Source: Clavelina lepadiformis (taxonomy: Eukaryota > Chordata > Ascidiacea > Aplousobranchia > Clavelinidae). From it: a DNA stretch of 64,000 nt. Both the position numbers and the translations under genes were made by a program. The DNA lies in the NCBI RefSeq assembly GCF_947623445.1, contig NC_135241.1:19904501-19968500 (forward strand), given 5' to 3'. The notes beneath the pieces were generated by a model. It had not been told where the DNA came from. It worked only from the letters and a program-made list of their open reading frames with translations, and ran no database searches. Every line of letters starts with the position of its first letter. Position 1 is the stretch's first letter. Below, piece after piece: positions 1 through 12,300 of this stretch.

Positions 1-38
1 GAGGGGGATTAACGCAGTGCCGCTTATGTATTGTAGGT

Positions 39-794
39 ATGTTAGCTTTAATTAATCGGTTTACTTGTTCCAACTTGAATTTAAATACTAGGTTGCTTAG
101 CTGGAAAATGTTAAACGTTGATCCAAGAAATCAATACAAAACAGAAAAAGATGCTTTTACCGAAGACAAATTAGTTAGTAGGAACCCATACAAACAATTT
201 GAGAGTTGGTTTGACGAAGCGTGCAATCATCCTGACATTGTTGAACCAAATGCTATGGTCTTAGCCACTGTGAAAAAAAACAAACGTCCAACTGCTCGTA
301 TGGTGTTAATGAAAGGATTCGACGAGGATGGATTTCGATTTTACACAAACTATAGAAGCAATAAAGCCTCCGAGTTGGAAGATAATCCATACGCTGCACT
401 TGTCTTTTACTGGTTTGAACTAAATCGTTCTGTGCGTGTTGAAGGACGTGTTGAAAAGCTTTCGAAGGAAGTTTCAGAAGAGTATTTTAGCAGAAGGCCG
501 AGACCAAGTCAGTTCGCCGCTCATGTTAGCCAACATCAAAGTTCTCCAATTTCAAGTCGTGAAGTTTTGAATCAGCGGGAGTTAGAGCTTGAAAAGGTAT
601 ATCCTGATGGTGAACCTGTTCCGAAACCCGATTTTTGGGGTGGCTATTTTGTCAAACCAGATTTAATAGAATTTTGGCAAGGCCATGCTACAAGAATTTG
701 TGATCGAATTGTTTTTACAAGAAAAGCAAACATATCCGATAACTTTTTAAAGCAAGGAGAAGATGGTTGGATATATCAACGTCTTGAACCATAA
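39..794 (+). CDS. PNPO: Pyridoxamine 5'-phosphate oxidase, tandem copy 1
   Basis: Intronless 251-residue reading frame. The family oxidises pyridoxamine- or pyridoxine-5'-phosphate to pyridoxal-5'-phosphate with FMN. Family blocks seen in order: an N-terminal RNPYKQFESWF segment, the FMN-binding core with RMVLMKGFDEDGF, FYTNYRSNKASEL and ALVFYW, the VRVEGRVEKL block, then WGGY and EFWQG, ending in YQRLEP. The length is close to the human enzyme (about 261). One oddity: the substrate-site block that reads R-L-H-D-R in human PNPO reads R-I-C-D-R here, so the histidine is replaced. A splice-acceptor-like TTGTAG sits two bases before the ATG, which would fit a 5' UTR intron or spliced-leader addition. 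A second copy follows 705 bp downstream on the same strand. An inner ATG (M24) could also serve as start. Confidence 0.9.
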   Translation: MLALINRFTCSNLNLNTRLLSWKMLNVDPRNQYKTEKDAFTEDKLVSRNPYKQFESWFDEACNHPDIVEPNAMVLATVKKNKRPTARMVLMKGFDEDGFRFYTNYRSNKASELEDNPYAALVFYWFELNRSVRVEGRVEKLSKEVSEEYFSRRPRPSQFAAHVSQHQSSPISSREVLNQRELELEKVYPDGEPVPKPDFWGGYFVKPDLIEFWQGHATRICDRIVFTRKANISDNFLKQGEDGWIYQRLEP

Positions 795-1499
795 AAGGTT
801 TTGGCAAGTTGATGTGATTTGCCTTGAAAATGCTCAAGTGCCTTGGGTCTGGGTTGATGTGATTTATTGCTATTCCTAACTCCCTGCTGCAATACTAATA
901 TGCATATTACCTAAGCTCGTATTCATTGGTATTGGGCAATGTCACGTATTTAGGAAATTTATCTAGGAAAATGTAATGCAAACCCTGTAGGCTAATGATT
1001 TCAGTAGGTGTATGATTTTAAGACAAACTGAAGTGAAATGTTTTTCCAGCATATATTATTTCTGTAGATAAAATGCTTTTAGATTTTAGAGAGATTTTAT
1101 TGTGAGTTATACAAGTGTATATGTAAATTATTTTGTTTATTTAATTGTGAAATGACAAAGTGACGCTTTGCATTGCACAAGCAATTTTGAAAGAAGTATA
1201 TATTTGATTCATAACCATAAAAATGTTTTTGCAACCAAGCCTGTATCCATATCCTACAACAGATGTTTGCAAAATGTTTAGAAAATTATTTATTTGTGGG
1301 ATCTCAGCTTATATCAGAGTTAACATCTAGGTTTAAAAATGTTACTGTTATTTTAGTAGACTTTATAAAAGTCAACATTTGCAGTTGACATGTCTTGTGT
1401 TGTACCATATTTATTTTGTTACGGTAATTATATTGATTGGAAAATTTGCAATGAAATTTACTCAATCACAGTTTGCCTTTTATTCAGGACGTTTAGGAA
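795..1499 (+). other. Intergenic spacer between the two PNPO copies
   Basis: AT-rich sequence with no open frame of note. It must hold the 3' UTR of the first copy. A pyrimidine-rich acceptor (TTTTATTCAG) ends about 13 bases before the second ATG. I see nothing else in it. Confidence 0.6.
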
Positions 1500-2276
1500 A
1501 TGTTCACTGCATCCAGGTTTGTTACCAAAATTGCAACGAATTGTATTAATTTGGTCCTAAGGCAGAGCTACAGCAGCATGTCAAAAAATGACAAAATATC
1601 AAACATGCGGAAACCTTACAATGATCAAAAGCATACATTTGTAGAGGGAGATCTAGTCAGCAAAGATCCGTTTAAACAATTTGATAATTGGTTCAAACTG
1701 GCCAAAAGTAATCCTGAAATTGTTGAACCTCATTCCATGACGTTAGCAACTGTAAAAGAAGATGGTCGACCTGCTGCAAGAACTGTTCTTCTCATGGGCT
1801 ATGATGAGAAAGGGTTTAAATTCTTTACAAACAATCAAAGTGCAAAAGCCTCTGAACTTACTGCAACACCCTATGCTTCCTTAGTATTCTACTGGGTACA
1901 GATATGTCGTTCTATTCGCATTGAAGGAAAAGTTGAAAAGTTACCTCAGGAAATCACAGAAGATTACTTTGCTAGGCGACCACAAACCAGCCAACTTGCT
2001 GCCTTAATTAGTCCAAATCAGAGTAGTGCAATTGAAAGCCGTAGTATTTTGACACAGCGCTTAAATGAACTTCAAGGCAAATTTAAAGACGATTCCCCAC
2101 CACTGCCAGAATTTATGAGCGCCTACATTGTTATTCCGGATTCAATTGAGTTCTGGCAAGGACAATCAACACGGATGCATGATCGAATACTTTTCACAAA
2201 GAAGGAAAATAGGATTGATTCAGAATTTTTACATTATGGGGAAAACGGTTGGGTATATCAAAGATTAGAACCCTAA
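1500..2276 (+). CDS. PNPO: Pyridoxamine 5'-phosphate oxidase, tandem copy 2
   Basis: Intronless 258-residue paralogue of the preceding gene, with the same block order: DPFKQFDNWF, ARTVLLMGYDEKGFKFFTN, ASLVFYW, IRIEGKVEKL, EFWQG, and YQRLEP at the end. It keeps the substrate-site R-M-H-D-R motif that copy 1 has changed. In turn its upstream W-G-G-Y block has become M-S-A-Y. The two copies have therefore drifted at different conserved positions. Its N-terminus differs from copy 1; M27 is an alternative start. The human gene has several introns, so two adjacent intronless copies suggest intron loss or retroposition before tandem duplication. Both are open throughout and show no sign of decay. 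Confidence 0.88.
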   Translation: MFTASRFVTKIATNCINLVLRQSYSSMSKNDKISNMRKPYNDQKHTFVEGDLVSKDPFKQFDNWFKLAKSNPEIVEPHSMTLATVKEDGRPAARTVLLMGYDEKGFKFFTNNQSAKASELTATPYASLVFYWVQICRSIRIEGKVEKLPQEITEDYFARRPQTSQLAALISPNQSSAIESRSILTQRLNELQGKFKDDSPPLPEFMSAYIVIPDSIEFWQGQSTRMHDRILFTKKENRIDSEFLHYGENGWVYQRLEP

Positions 2277-3008
2277 AGAAAGAAATTTGTATGTTTTGGG
2301 TTGATAATCAGTTAATTTTTACATGTTTTGTAAGGTCAGAAAATGGTTGTATGTAATTGCTTGTGCACTGTATTACACATTATTTTTGACTGATTAACGT
2401 CACTTCATGTTAAGCGATTAGTCTATTGTGTACACTAAAAAGCTGTCTTTTTATTACAATACAGATATATATAGTATATACTTAATTTGTTGGTTTGTAG
2501 GCAAGCTACTAGCATATGCGATTTGTTTGTGAAATGTTTTCTGTTTTGATTTCTGTTTCAACTAACAGTTTGGTAGCATGTGGGATTTTACTTGTTCACC
2601 TATTATTTAAGTTATTTCTAATAGTTTTGTATAACCTGTAAGGCTTATACAACAATATACGTAGAAACAAAAATGTTAAGGAATGTACCTTTAAGTCTAT
2701 ACATAACCAAAACGTATTTGAGAAACCGTGGAAAATCCCTCATCGACTCTCAAAGCTTCATATTAATCTCGGTCTTTAGACCAATTACTTTATACTCATA
2801 GTAAGAAGTTTTATTCAGTGATGTGCTACAATTTTATAGATACTGTTCTATGTTGTTGTCCATCGTCATCATCATCAAAACCATAATCCATTTGTGATTT
2901 GCAACATGATTGATTGCTATCAAATCATTGCTTTTAGTGAGCAGGTGGTATAGGTACTGGTGGTGGGCAAAGGTAGGCAACAGAGTTTGCAGTTTGACTT
3001 TGCATCAG
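2277..3008 (+). other. Spacer between PNPO copy 2 and SGPP
   Basis: AT-rich with no supported gene. It should contain the PNPO copy 2 3' UTR and the SGPP leader. The frame that opens at 2910 runs into the SGPP first exon, but its first 33 codons show no family similarity. Confidence 0.5.
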
Positions 3009-4763
3009 ATGGATGCTCTGAAGTTTCTTAATGGTCCAGTTCCAGTGGCATGGTTTCAATATTTCTGCGGAGTAAGGTGGAAAAACAAAAATCCTAAAAA
3101 TCAAATTTATCCAGCATCTGTTGCTGGTTGTTCAAACAATGTCGGGGAAAAAGACCGCAATTTCATCATCACCAATAAGACGATTTTCATTTTAGCCAAG
3201 GCTGGGTCAGAGTTGGCAGGGGAACCTTTCTACTACATATTTTTTCCTGCATGTTCGTGGATATTTGAGATAACTTTATCAAGACGTACATTAATGATGC
3301 TTACCGCTTCAATGTACATTGGGCAAAGTCTCAAGGTAGGGTCAGCATCATTAGGATAGGGTCTTTTTTTATTGAAGCACATAAAAGCAGAGATGATTGT
3401 TGTCATTTTTTCAAACTAGGACGTTTTAAAGAAGCCACGGCCTTCATCGCCACCTGTGATTAGGATGGATGAAAAATACGAAACTGAATATGGGATGCCA
3501 TCGACACACACAATGTGCGGTGTGACGGCACCGTTTTCTCTCCTGCTCGTCGCTTCAAAGTTTTACCAGGTTACGCAAAATGTTAAAAGATTTTTTATAC
3601 ATGTGGTCTGCAGTGTATATCGTTAAAGATCTTGATTTTTGAAGCTTTGCATTGAATTTTAGATGCCTTTGCATCAAGGAATTGTTCTTTCTGGCATCTG
3701 GTCTTCAGCAGTAATGATTAGCAGGGTTTATTTAGGAATGCATTCTATAATGGTTAGAAATTTTGGTAGTCAAATTATTTTTAGTACTGTAGTGTAAGCT
3801 ATGGTAAATTCAAAATCGATTTACTTACCTTTATTGGTATTTGTAACAGAAAAGAATATTGTGAAACAAAACGATAATAAAACAAATGTAGCCGTCAGTC
3901 GGGATTTGAAAATGTATACAGGTATTAGGTTTATCAAGCGCCACATGGTTTTACTAAAACCAATGTCAAGCCAACTAATAGAAAGTAGCAATCAATACCA
4001 TACCAGTAATATGAAAAGCCAGAGTACCACACTGAAATCAAAGGCCTTTCTTCAACATAGGAAACATGTACTGGAGCAATACTTTCTATCATTCTGCTGT
4101 CCTTATATCCCACCGTGGCATGGCTTGATGAATCACTTGTACACAGCAGCCTGGTGTCTTGGTGTGTTGGTGCTGGGTCTTTCTTGCTTTCATGGGTGGT
4201 CTTTCAGCTAGATGCTGACATTGATCAGCAAACTGGATTGCCGAGATGGAACACTGCTCGTGGTGACATGGCTGAGATATTAGGCTGGTGTGCAGGTATT
4301 TAATGCAAAATAAACTCCTTTCAGTTTTATTCAGAAATGTGTTGAAATCAGTTTCTCCACTCCACTGTAAGTTTTAAAGAGCGTTTTTTGACAAATATGG
4401 AACGTAACAGGTTTTTTAATTGGATCAAGACAATCTGTGTTGTCTAAAACGTTGATGACTCATTTGTCGCCAACATCTCAACTTCAGGTTTTGTTGCCAA
4501 TTACAGAGGCGGGTCCATCAGCGCTTCGATGTTTAGTGCGTTTCACAGCAGGCTCATCTCTGCTTGGCCCATTTGGTTTCATGGTTAGAAAATTGTTACT
4601 TCGGTTTTTTGTACGTGTAAATGGGTATCAGATTTCTGATATTAAAGCAGCTAAGAGAAAGCCTAACGTTGAGCTTCCTTACAAGTTTCTTACCACATTT
4701 TTATCTGGTTTTGTGAGCACGTATGTTATTCCCTCAATTCTCCAATATTGTAATTTATGGTGA
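3009..4763 (+). CDS. SGPP1: Sphingosine-1-phosphate phosphatase (SGPP1/2 type)
   Basis: Five coding exons: 3009-3335, 3420-3569, 3663-3752, 4061-4295, 4411-4763, giving 384 residues; phases agree throughout. The family is an ER-membrane PAP2-type lipid phosphatase that dephosphorylates sphingosine-1-phosphate. Exon 1 carries the N-terminal block (FLNGPVPVAWFQ) and a first membrane segment (EPFYYIFFPACSWIFEI). Exon 2 holds phosphatase motif C1 (K-x6-R-P in KDVLKKPRP) and C2 (MPSTHTM). Exon 3 holds C3 (SRVYLGMH). Exon 4 starts with Glu where the C3 motif usually has Asp. Later exons encode further membrane segments plus the RGDMAEILGWCAG and VELPYKFLTTF blocks typical of the family. The start at 3009 was chosen because similarity begins there. 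Orthology to SGPP1 rather than SGPP2 is not settled. Confidence 0.85.
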
Positions 4764-6318
4764 AGTCTTAACTCTAAAATCACCACTCGTTTGCCAAATT
4801 GAGTATTTTGTTTGTTATTGATATTTTAACCATTACCCTGGTCTAGCTGATATAATTTGTTGACAATTATGCTTAAACTAGATTTTATCTTAATTTACTT
4901 CTTGTTTTATCTCATTGTATTTTCGTGGTAAAATTCTTTTTAATATAGTTTTGTTGTTTGTCAGTGTGCCTTTCTGCGAATGCTACTTGTTGTAATATTC
5001 AAAATTTATTTTAAGAGACTTTTACTTAACCTATTGTTGTGATTAGTCTGGTTTTTTGCAATAATGATTAACTAAACTGTAATTATTTAACTAAAAATCA
5101 TGATTAAAAGTTTTATTCATTCCTGTTATCTATGCCTCAAGACCTGTCTGGTTGGTCTTGTTACACAGTAGTGTCTGTGTGTATTTGCAAAATTTAATCA
5201 AATGGTCTGCTATTCAGATGTTCTTTTGTTCTATGAATACTTTTGTTATTATGAAATATTGCGAATTCAGGTATTTTAAGCAAATTTTTGCGATTATTAT
5301 TTATGCAAGTAAATAAAACTGAGCTTTACACATGATAGAACCATCGTCTTGTTTTAAATATAATCTGCAGCATGCTACGCTATGCTGCAGTCCTCATAAC
5401 ACCTTGCACTAAATGTAATTTCTAGTCTGTCCATGTCTTTGCTTGTAGGTGGATGCATTTTGCTCCAGTATAGTGATTTCCAAACTTTTTTTGGTCACAG
5501 CACCCATTTTCAGTGAGAATAATACTGCAAAGTTGCTTACTGATTTTAACAAACTGACTACCACTATTTGTTATGCTGCAAATCCCTTATTTTGTCTGGA
5601 AACACTGCTCTTGTACGTATTACTTTTAGCTTAGCTGAGTATTTGTTTATGAAGCTGAAAGTCATTGTTTGGAGCTTGAGGTCCAACCGACTTTAACACA
5701 ACATTTCTTTTCATGAAGATCTTAGATATTTACATGGTTTAATGTAGTTCTGGCACTTCGCATGAAGATAAACAAACAACTTATAAAGACCAACAAGAAT
5801 AAAACGTATTTACAGTATGAAGTTTTGAGCAGTGAAAACCACTGATACATTACCAACGCTGCTAAAAGCACAATAGTTGTAAATGCAATTTGGCAATGAT
5901 AAACAACATTGACCTTTTTAACGTTTTTCAACAACAATGATTGATGGCTTTTTAACAAGCTTTTCAAAGTCTTGTAAATTTTTACACACCACAGCATAAG
6001 AAGAATGCCTAGTCAGGATAATGCTGAATTTACTTCATGTTTAATGATGCTACATGACACTAAACATACATTAGCATTTTACTACTCATTTAGTAAGTAC
6101 AACAAGGCATAGAATAAAACTGTGTGTAAAAATATCCTTTCAAAAGCGATATATATGGATCATAGCCAGCCTGAGATGAGAAATGCAACCGTCACTTAAA
6201 TATCTGTTCGTCCAAGACACCATGCGGAAGTATTTTGGAAGAAAAGCCCATCGCTGATTGAGGAGAAAGGTTTTCTTTCTGAATTGATAAATATCGTCGC
6301 AGTGCAGCATCCTTTTCA
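4764..6318. other. Convergent intergenic region (SGPP / AT-hook gene)
   Basis: Holds the 3' UTRs of two convergent genes. An AATAAA at about 5312-5317 could serve SGPP. A short perfect inverted repeat (CTGCAGCAT and its complement) lies near 5365-5395. From about 5464 a stretch reading TTTCCAAACTTTTTTTGGTCA and then CAGCACCC resembles the left end of a hAT-type short element, but I find no matching right end. No gene is supported. Confidence 0.5.
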
Positions 6319-9300
6319 TCAGGTTTCAGTCAATTGTTCGAGAAGTTGCTCGGTTGATTGCTGATTCTCCACAATAGGAGCAGTTGTTGTAAGAACCTGA
6401 GGAAACATATAACAAAATTAATACTTGGAATCGTAATGATCACCTGTAATGAAATTCAGAACTGTAATCTGTTTCATTGTAGAGTGACTTGATCTATGCT
6501 GTCAAAAAGTAAAAGATGCAAATTATAACATGAACACTGAATAGCACCTGATCTGTCAACTCTGTAGTCGCAGCAGTTGTCTCTTCTGAACTAGTCATGT
6601 AAACATTACCATCTTCTCCCTTATTTACAATATTGAAGCATTAAAAGCATTTTCAAAAAACATCACACTTACCAAAGCTCTAAACGTTTAATGGTTTGTC
6701 AGCAAACACATAAACTCTGCTGATAAAAACACAATACCTGCACGAAGGTAGCGCCAGGCTGTCCTATAATGTAACCCTCATCAGTTTGGATGAGAGTATA
6801 TCCTTCAGGTAATTCGACATATTGCCCATCACCAATGGAAACCAGTTGCTTGCCATCCTCTGCGGCAACCATTGGAGTTCCATCTTCAGCAGTTGGTACA
6901 ACATGGGTTTGCACCTCAGCTGCCTGAGTTGTGAGGTCAGTGTTGAGGGCTGCACTAAGATCCATTGACGTATCAATTGTGGTCGACGATGTTTGAACCT
7001 CATTTCCTGTCGTAGGCAACAGGTTTCAGTCTTATGGAGCCAATTATTCTATACTGATGCCAGATAACCATACCTGATGACACCAGACCAGCAGCCTGCG
7101 AAGCAACCTGTATGGGATTGACTGCCGGTGATTCAACCACGGCGGGAGTTACTCCAACAGCTTCTCTTGTTGCAACCGGTTGAGACTGGTAACGACTAGC
7201 CACTTGGATTCTGGCGTGCTCTTGCAAAGTGCGATAGTTAGCATCATGCTCACTTTCACCAACCAGATAACTAGGTTTGCGAACCTGATACCCACGTTTC
7301 CATGATCCTCTAAAATAACACATTTCAAATTTGAAATGTAGATAACATTGCAGTCAATAGTGAAGGTCATTTGCAACTTTTCTCACCTTGTTTTGTTGTT
7401 GGCAGCACTCATTGCACGTTGAATGAAATCAGCTTTATCTGTCTCCTGATGATAAACACGTTCTATGTTGACTGCACCACCACCTCGCTTTTTACGATTT
7501 TGACCTATTTTTATAAAGTAAGGCTGCACGTTTATTAATTGATCAAACATAGCTAGACAACTGTCCTCAAAATATGATATTCTATCCTTGGTAACTCAGT
7601 TTGCTTGGTATTAAATTTCAACGGCATACTTCTGTCCGAAAGCTCTGGAAGGTTAAGGCGGTGAAATGGTGTATCCATTTTGCAATTCATGCGAAACGAA
7701 TTAGCTGCAATCATGTGAGTGGTTGGCTTTTGATGAATGCCACCTATATGGGCATCGATGCTGCTGCTGTTGATTCGAAGAGATTCAGCTGCCTGTGCGC
7801 GAAGTCAATTAGTTAGCACCAATACATTGCGCCGATTTTGGCGACTGATAATCCCTTACCAGCTGAATTGTATGATATCTGCTATACTATGTTAATGGTA
7901 TTTAAAATTAACTCATCATGATTTGCTATTCTTTGAGATCTGTAACCAATGTACCTGTTTGTTATAAACAGGCATTAAGATAACTTTTTCCATTCTCCTT
8001 TCACCACCAACTTTATTTGCCCGCTTAAGCAAAGTGCTGTATCGCACCGTCTCCTTTTCCAGTGCTTTATGAAGTTCCTCCAGTTGTTGGTAAAGGGCAC
8101 TATAACTAACTTTCTTGCTGCACATTTGCCCAGCCTGTAGAAAATACACAAACGCATTATACAATACGTAAACTAATACTAAGCAAGACACAAGATAAAG
8201 ATGAATTATACCTTGTGCAAAAAGAAGTCACCGACAGTTAAAATCTCTAATGCTTTTGGAATTGCCACACTTCGAATTTCCTCAATAGAACATTGTTGTA
8301 ATAGTTTTCGTAACCTATATTTGTTGTCGACGTCACCTTCTTCCTCAACCTGGTACCAAAGCGCACAATAATGGTAAAATAAAAAAAAAATAGAACCACA
8401 TTCATGGGCGCCAACTTAGTTAAGTAACTGACCGCATGCGCAAAGCAGACCATGTCAAGTTTTGCAGGTAAGTTATTGCTAAAGTTGCTCTGAATATTTC
8501 GAATAAACGATAGATACGAAATAAAGTTTAAACTGCAAGCGCTCGTATTTAACTTAGCATCTTTCCGTTAAAGTATGTTGTGCAGAAAACATAACGTTCG
8601 CCAAGGAGTTAAAATAGAAAAATAAACTCAAGAAGAACGGCGCGAAGAGAACAATCCACGCTCCTCACCCAGAATGCGCTGCAAGTTGCAGGGTTTAAAA
8701 TAAGGACACGCAGTTTGTTGTAGAGCAGGCGGGACGATGTTAAAGTGTCCATTAATGAACAAAAAACTTCTTACACAGCAGATTTTGCCAAACATAAAAG
8801 AATTTTGTTATGCTTAAACAAGTCTTTATACTACGTTATAGGGCTATGCGCTACAAAAATATTTCCAGAAATGAAGCTCTGTGCTTACATTGACATGATA
8901 TGACACCAGTCAGCGATTATTAAAAAATTAATTTAGAGAAACTTTGACTATTTTAACGAGTCTAAGGATCTTAGAAAAACACAAAACCTTGCCAAAGTCC
9001 GGGCGTACTGTGCACGCCCGCACTCCCTACCTTGGTGCCCATGACCACATTTCTTATGAATACTTTTGCAATGAACTTACAAAATCCTTGAGAGTTGTTT
9101 CTTCAGATCCGGATTGTGGTTTGTCTGCCTCCTTTGCCTCAGCCACAGGAGTTTTGTTATCATCTGATTTCATATCTAATTTACGAGCCAAAACATCTGA
9201 CGGAGTCTCTGTATCCGTTACAGCAATATTAGTTACATCCTCAATAGTCTCCAATTCCTGAGGGGCAGGCCCTGATTCCTCTATTTTTTTATCCTGATCT

Positions 9301-12300
9301 TCATCATGCATTTGTACTTTATCTTCACTTTTATCATCAGTTTTAGTGTCAGTTGAGGTAGATTCAGTTTCTTCTTTTTTATCTTCTCCGTCGAGTTTTG
9401 TTTGTTTCACTTCCTTGTCTTTATCTGTTATACTTACTTCGTCTGTTTCCTGCTCAGACTCTTCTTTTTTAACATCTGATGTGTCTTCTTTCGTGTTTTC
9501 TTCAATTAATTTTTCTTCAATTTTATCATCTGTTGGTTTTTGTTCCGTGTTTCTGTCTTCAGTATCTTTTGGTTTGTCGTCATCAGTTTTTTCAGATTCA
9601 TCTGTACTCTGTAACCTCATATCTTCAGCAAGTCGTTTATCAGCTGGTGACATCATCACTCTCGGTTCAGTAGACATTGGCGGAGAGGACGTCTGTGAGT
9701 CTGATTTTTTACTCTCATCCCCCACTGATGATTCGTGGATGGAGACATTTTCCACAGTTTCAGTTACTTCTTCTTTTCTTATTTTTCGGGGACGACCACG
9801 CCCTCGCTTTTTTACTGGTGCATCTCCATTTTGGGTGGTCTGGGCAGGTTTAGGTGGAGGAGGAGGCCGTTTGGGAGGTGGTGGGCTAGCAATCACGTCT
9901 TCGTCAGGAGAAGTATCACCATCTCCTACAACTGACCGACGCTTTGTCATTCTTGCAATGTCCAAACTATACCTGTAAATCAGTTACGTATTAATATTGA
10001 TAACATACCATACCACTTCATCTTGAACTTGCTTCAAGTAATTTAAAGCCACCACCAACTCTTATAAAGGAAATACATTATATGGCACGGAAAAATAACT
10101 GCCACGTTAAAAGTTACTACTGTATATAATAAATGCAGTTAACCTTGAAGGTTTCCTGATCCTTCCAGAACGCGAGGTTTTTTCAAGCAAAGCCGCTGAC
10201 AAAAGTTCAGCTTCTTCTTTTTCCTTTCTCTCCTCCTTTAACTTGTGTTGCTGTCTGGCCAGCACTTTTTCTTCAGCATCTTTTGGTTTTCTCACTTTTG
10301 CTTCATTTTGTAACAGTGCAGTTTCCATCTGTTGGATCTCGCTGAACTCTTCCGTTGTTTTGACCTCGCCTTCATTGTTGTCTTCACATGCTTTTGTTTC
10401 TTCCACCTAAGAACATAATAATATCTGCTTTTTCAACAAGTGAAAATAATGTATAACAAACTCATAAAACAACTATGGTAGTCAGAAGCTAACACAAAAT
10501 ACATTTATCTCCCAACAAATTCAACAAAAGCCAAAATAAAACTAACTTTGTTTTCCTCAATTGTTTCTTTCTCTTCCCACTCTTTAACAAGCTCTTCTAG
10601 ACTATGATCAGGTGGCATGTCACGTTTCACAGTAAGAACAATATTGTAGTCAGGATTTAATTCCATGTTTATGAGAATGTCGTGAGTAACTTGCTTCACA
10701 TGAACTTTTACCTGGCATACAAAAAATTTCAGAAATTTAGTTGGCACTGACCAAACATATTAACTGCTTACATTACAAATATATATATACTAATATATAC
10801 CATATGCTAAGTTCATATATACCATATACCATCTTACATAGAAGGTTTAGCTCAATAAACTCACAGTATGTGTTGCACCGGGCTTATTGAGTTTTACAAG
10901 GGCGTCAGTCAATTGAATTTGAGCCGGCAAGGCAGGTTTTGAAGTCTTGGCAATCCCGAGCTTTTGTTCAGGATTAAGTCTAGGCCGACCAGGGCCCCTC
11001 TTCTTAAAGCCGACATTAGGGTTGTATCGTGCATATCTATGAAAAACACACACACATTCAGTAATTGAACCCTCAATGCATTCACGACTGCCAGCGCCCG
11101 CGATTTTATACTTGGCATTTCCATTTCCCAGGTTTGGAACTTTCGCTCTGGGCTGGTCAGAACATATATCATCATCTATGTCTTCATCGAAATTGTACAC
11201 GGAATCATCAAGATCTGGAGTGCTGATCTTTCTTTTTATTCCACTGCTTTGAGGGTTGAATAAATTTTTTGGTGCCTTAGTGAAACTTTTGCCAGTTTGA
11301 ATATGACGAAATACCACCTTAACAATTACAAACAAAAACTTAGCCCTTAAGCATGCAATCAAAGTTGATGCAAAGGTAGGTTACAATACAATAGACCTTT
11401 AGATTAAAACTTTAATGCAACTGTCATTACTTTAATATTAGGATTCGATTGTAAAGCTTTCAGCTGTGAAGGGGTGATTTGTGATTGGTGAATTTGTACC
11501 ATTTTTGTGCCATCACTCGCTATCTTCAAGTTTTGGGCAGAGAAAGTTAATCCAGGGATACCCAAACTGAAAGAGCCACTCTAAAAGTACACAAATGAAA
11601 TATTCAAAGATCCACATTGGAGCCCCTTAAAGTAAATTTCACAAATGCAGCAAGCACTGGCCTGGCCTATATATATATATATATTAATATATATATTACA
11701 TACATACAAATACGATAAATTTACCTTTGGGTTTTTTGTGGAATCAATAACATTTTTTGCTGCTTCCCTAATTATGTTTGTACCATCTTGTTTGGATGGC
11801 GACGCTTGCTGCACAGGTTTATCTTCACGGAATTGTTCTGCTGCATCCTTCCCTTGTATAGCTTCATCGTCACTTGTGACATCATTTGCTGCAATAACAG
11901 CTGTTTCTATTTGGGCATGAGGAGCTTCCGACTGGGCCTCGGGAGCTTCCGACTGGACCTCGGGAGCTTCCGACTGGTCTTGGGGAGTCTTCGACTGGTC
12001 TTGGGGAGTCTCCGACTGGTCTTGGGGAGTCTCCGACTGGTCTTGGGGAGTCTCCGACTGGTCTTGGGGAGTCTCCGACTGGTCTTGGGGAGTCTCCGAC
12101 TGGTCTTGGGGAGTCTCCGACTGGTCTTGGAGAGTCTCCGACTGGTCTTGGAGAGTCTCCGATTGGTCTTGGGGAGTCTCCGATTGGTCTTGGGGACTCT
12201 CCGACTGGGCTTGAGGGGTCTCCGACTGGGCTTCAGCAATTTCATTAACTGTTTCATCAAAGGTGTCCTCTTCCTCTTGCTTGTCTGATGTTGAAACATC

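Noticed and set aside
5449-5634. Small frame near a hAT-like left end
   Set aside because: It lies in sequence that looks like a transposon end (TTTCCAAACTTTTTTTGGTCA), has no motif and no upstream support.
9346-9978. A 210-codon Ser/Val-rich frame on the plus strand
   Set aside because: It is the antisense of the acidic exon 9081-9972, whose AAA/GAA/GAT-rich codons leave the opposite strand open.
11788-12299. Long open frames with SLRLVLG-type and TSRRLPK-type repeats on both strands
   Set aside because: They are shadows of the 21-bp minisatellite: any unit length divisible by three leaves other frames open. The SETPQDQ frame joins neighbouring exons in phase.
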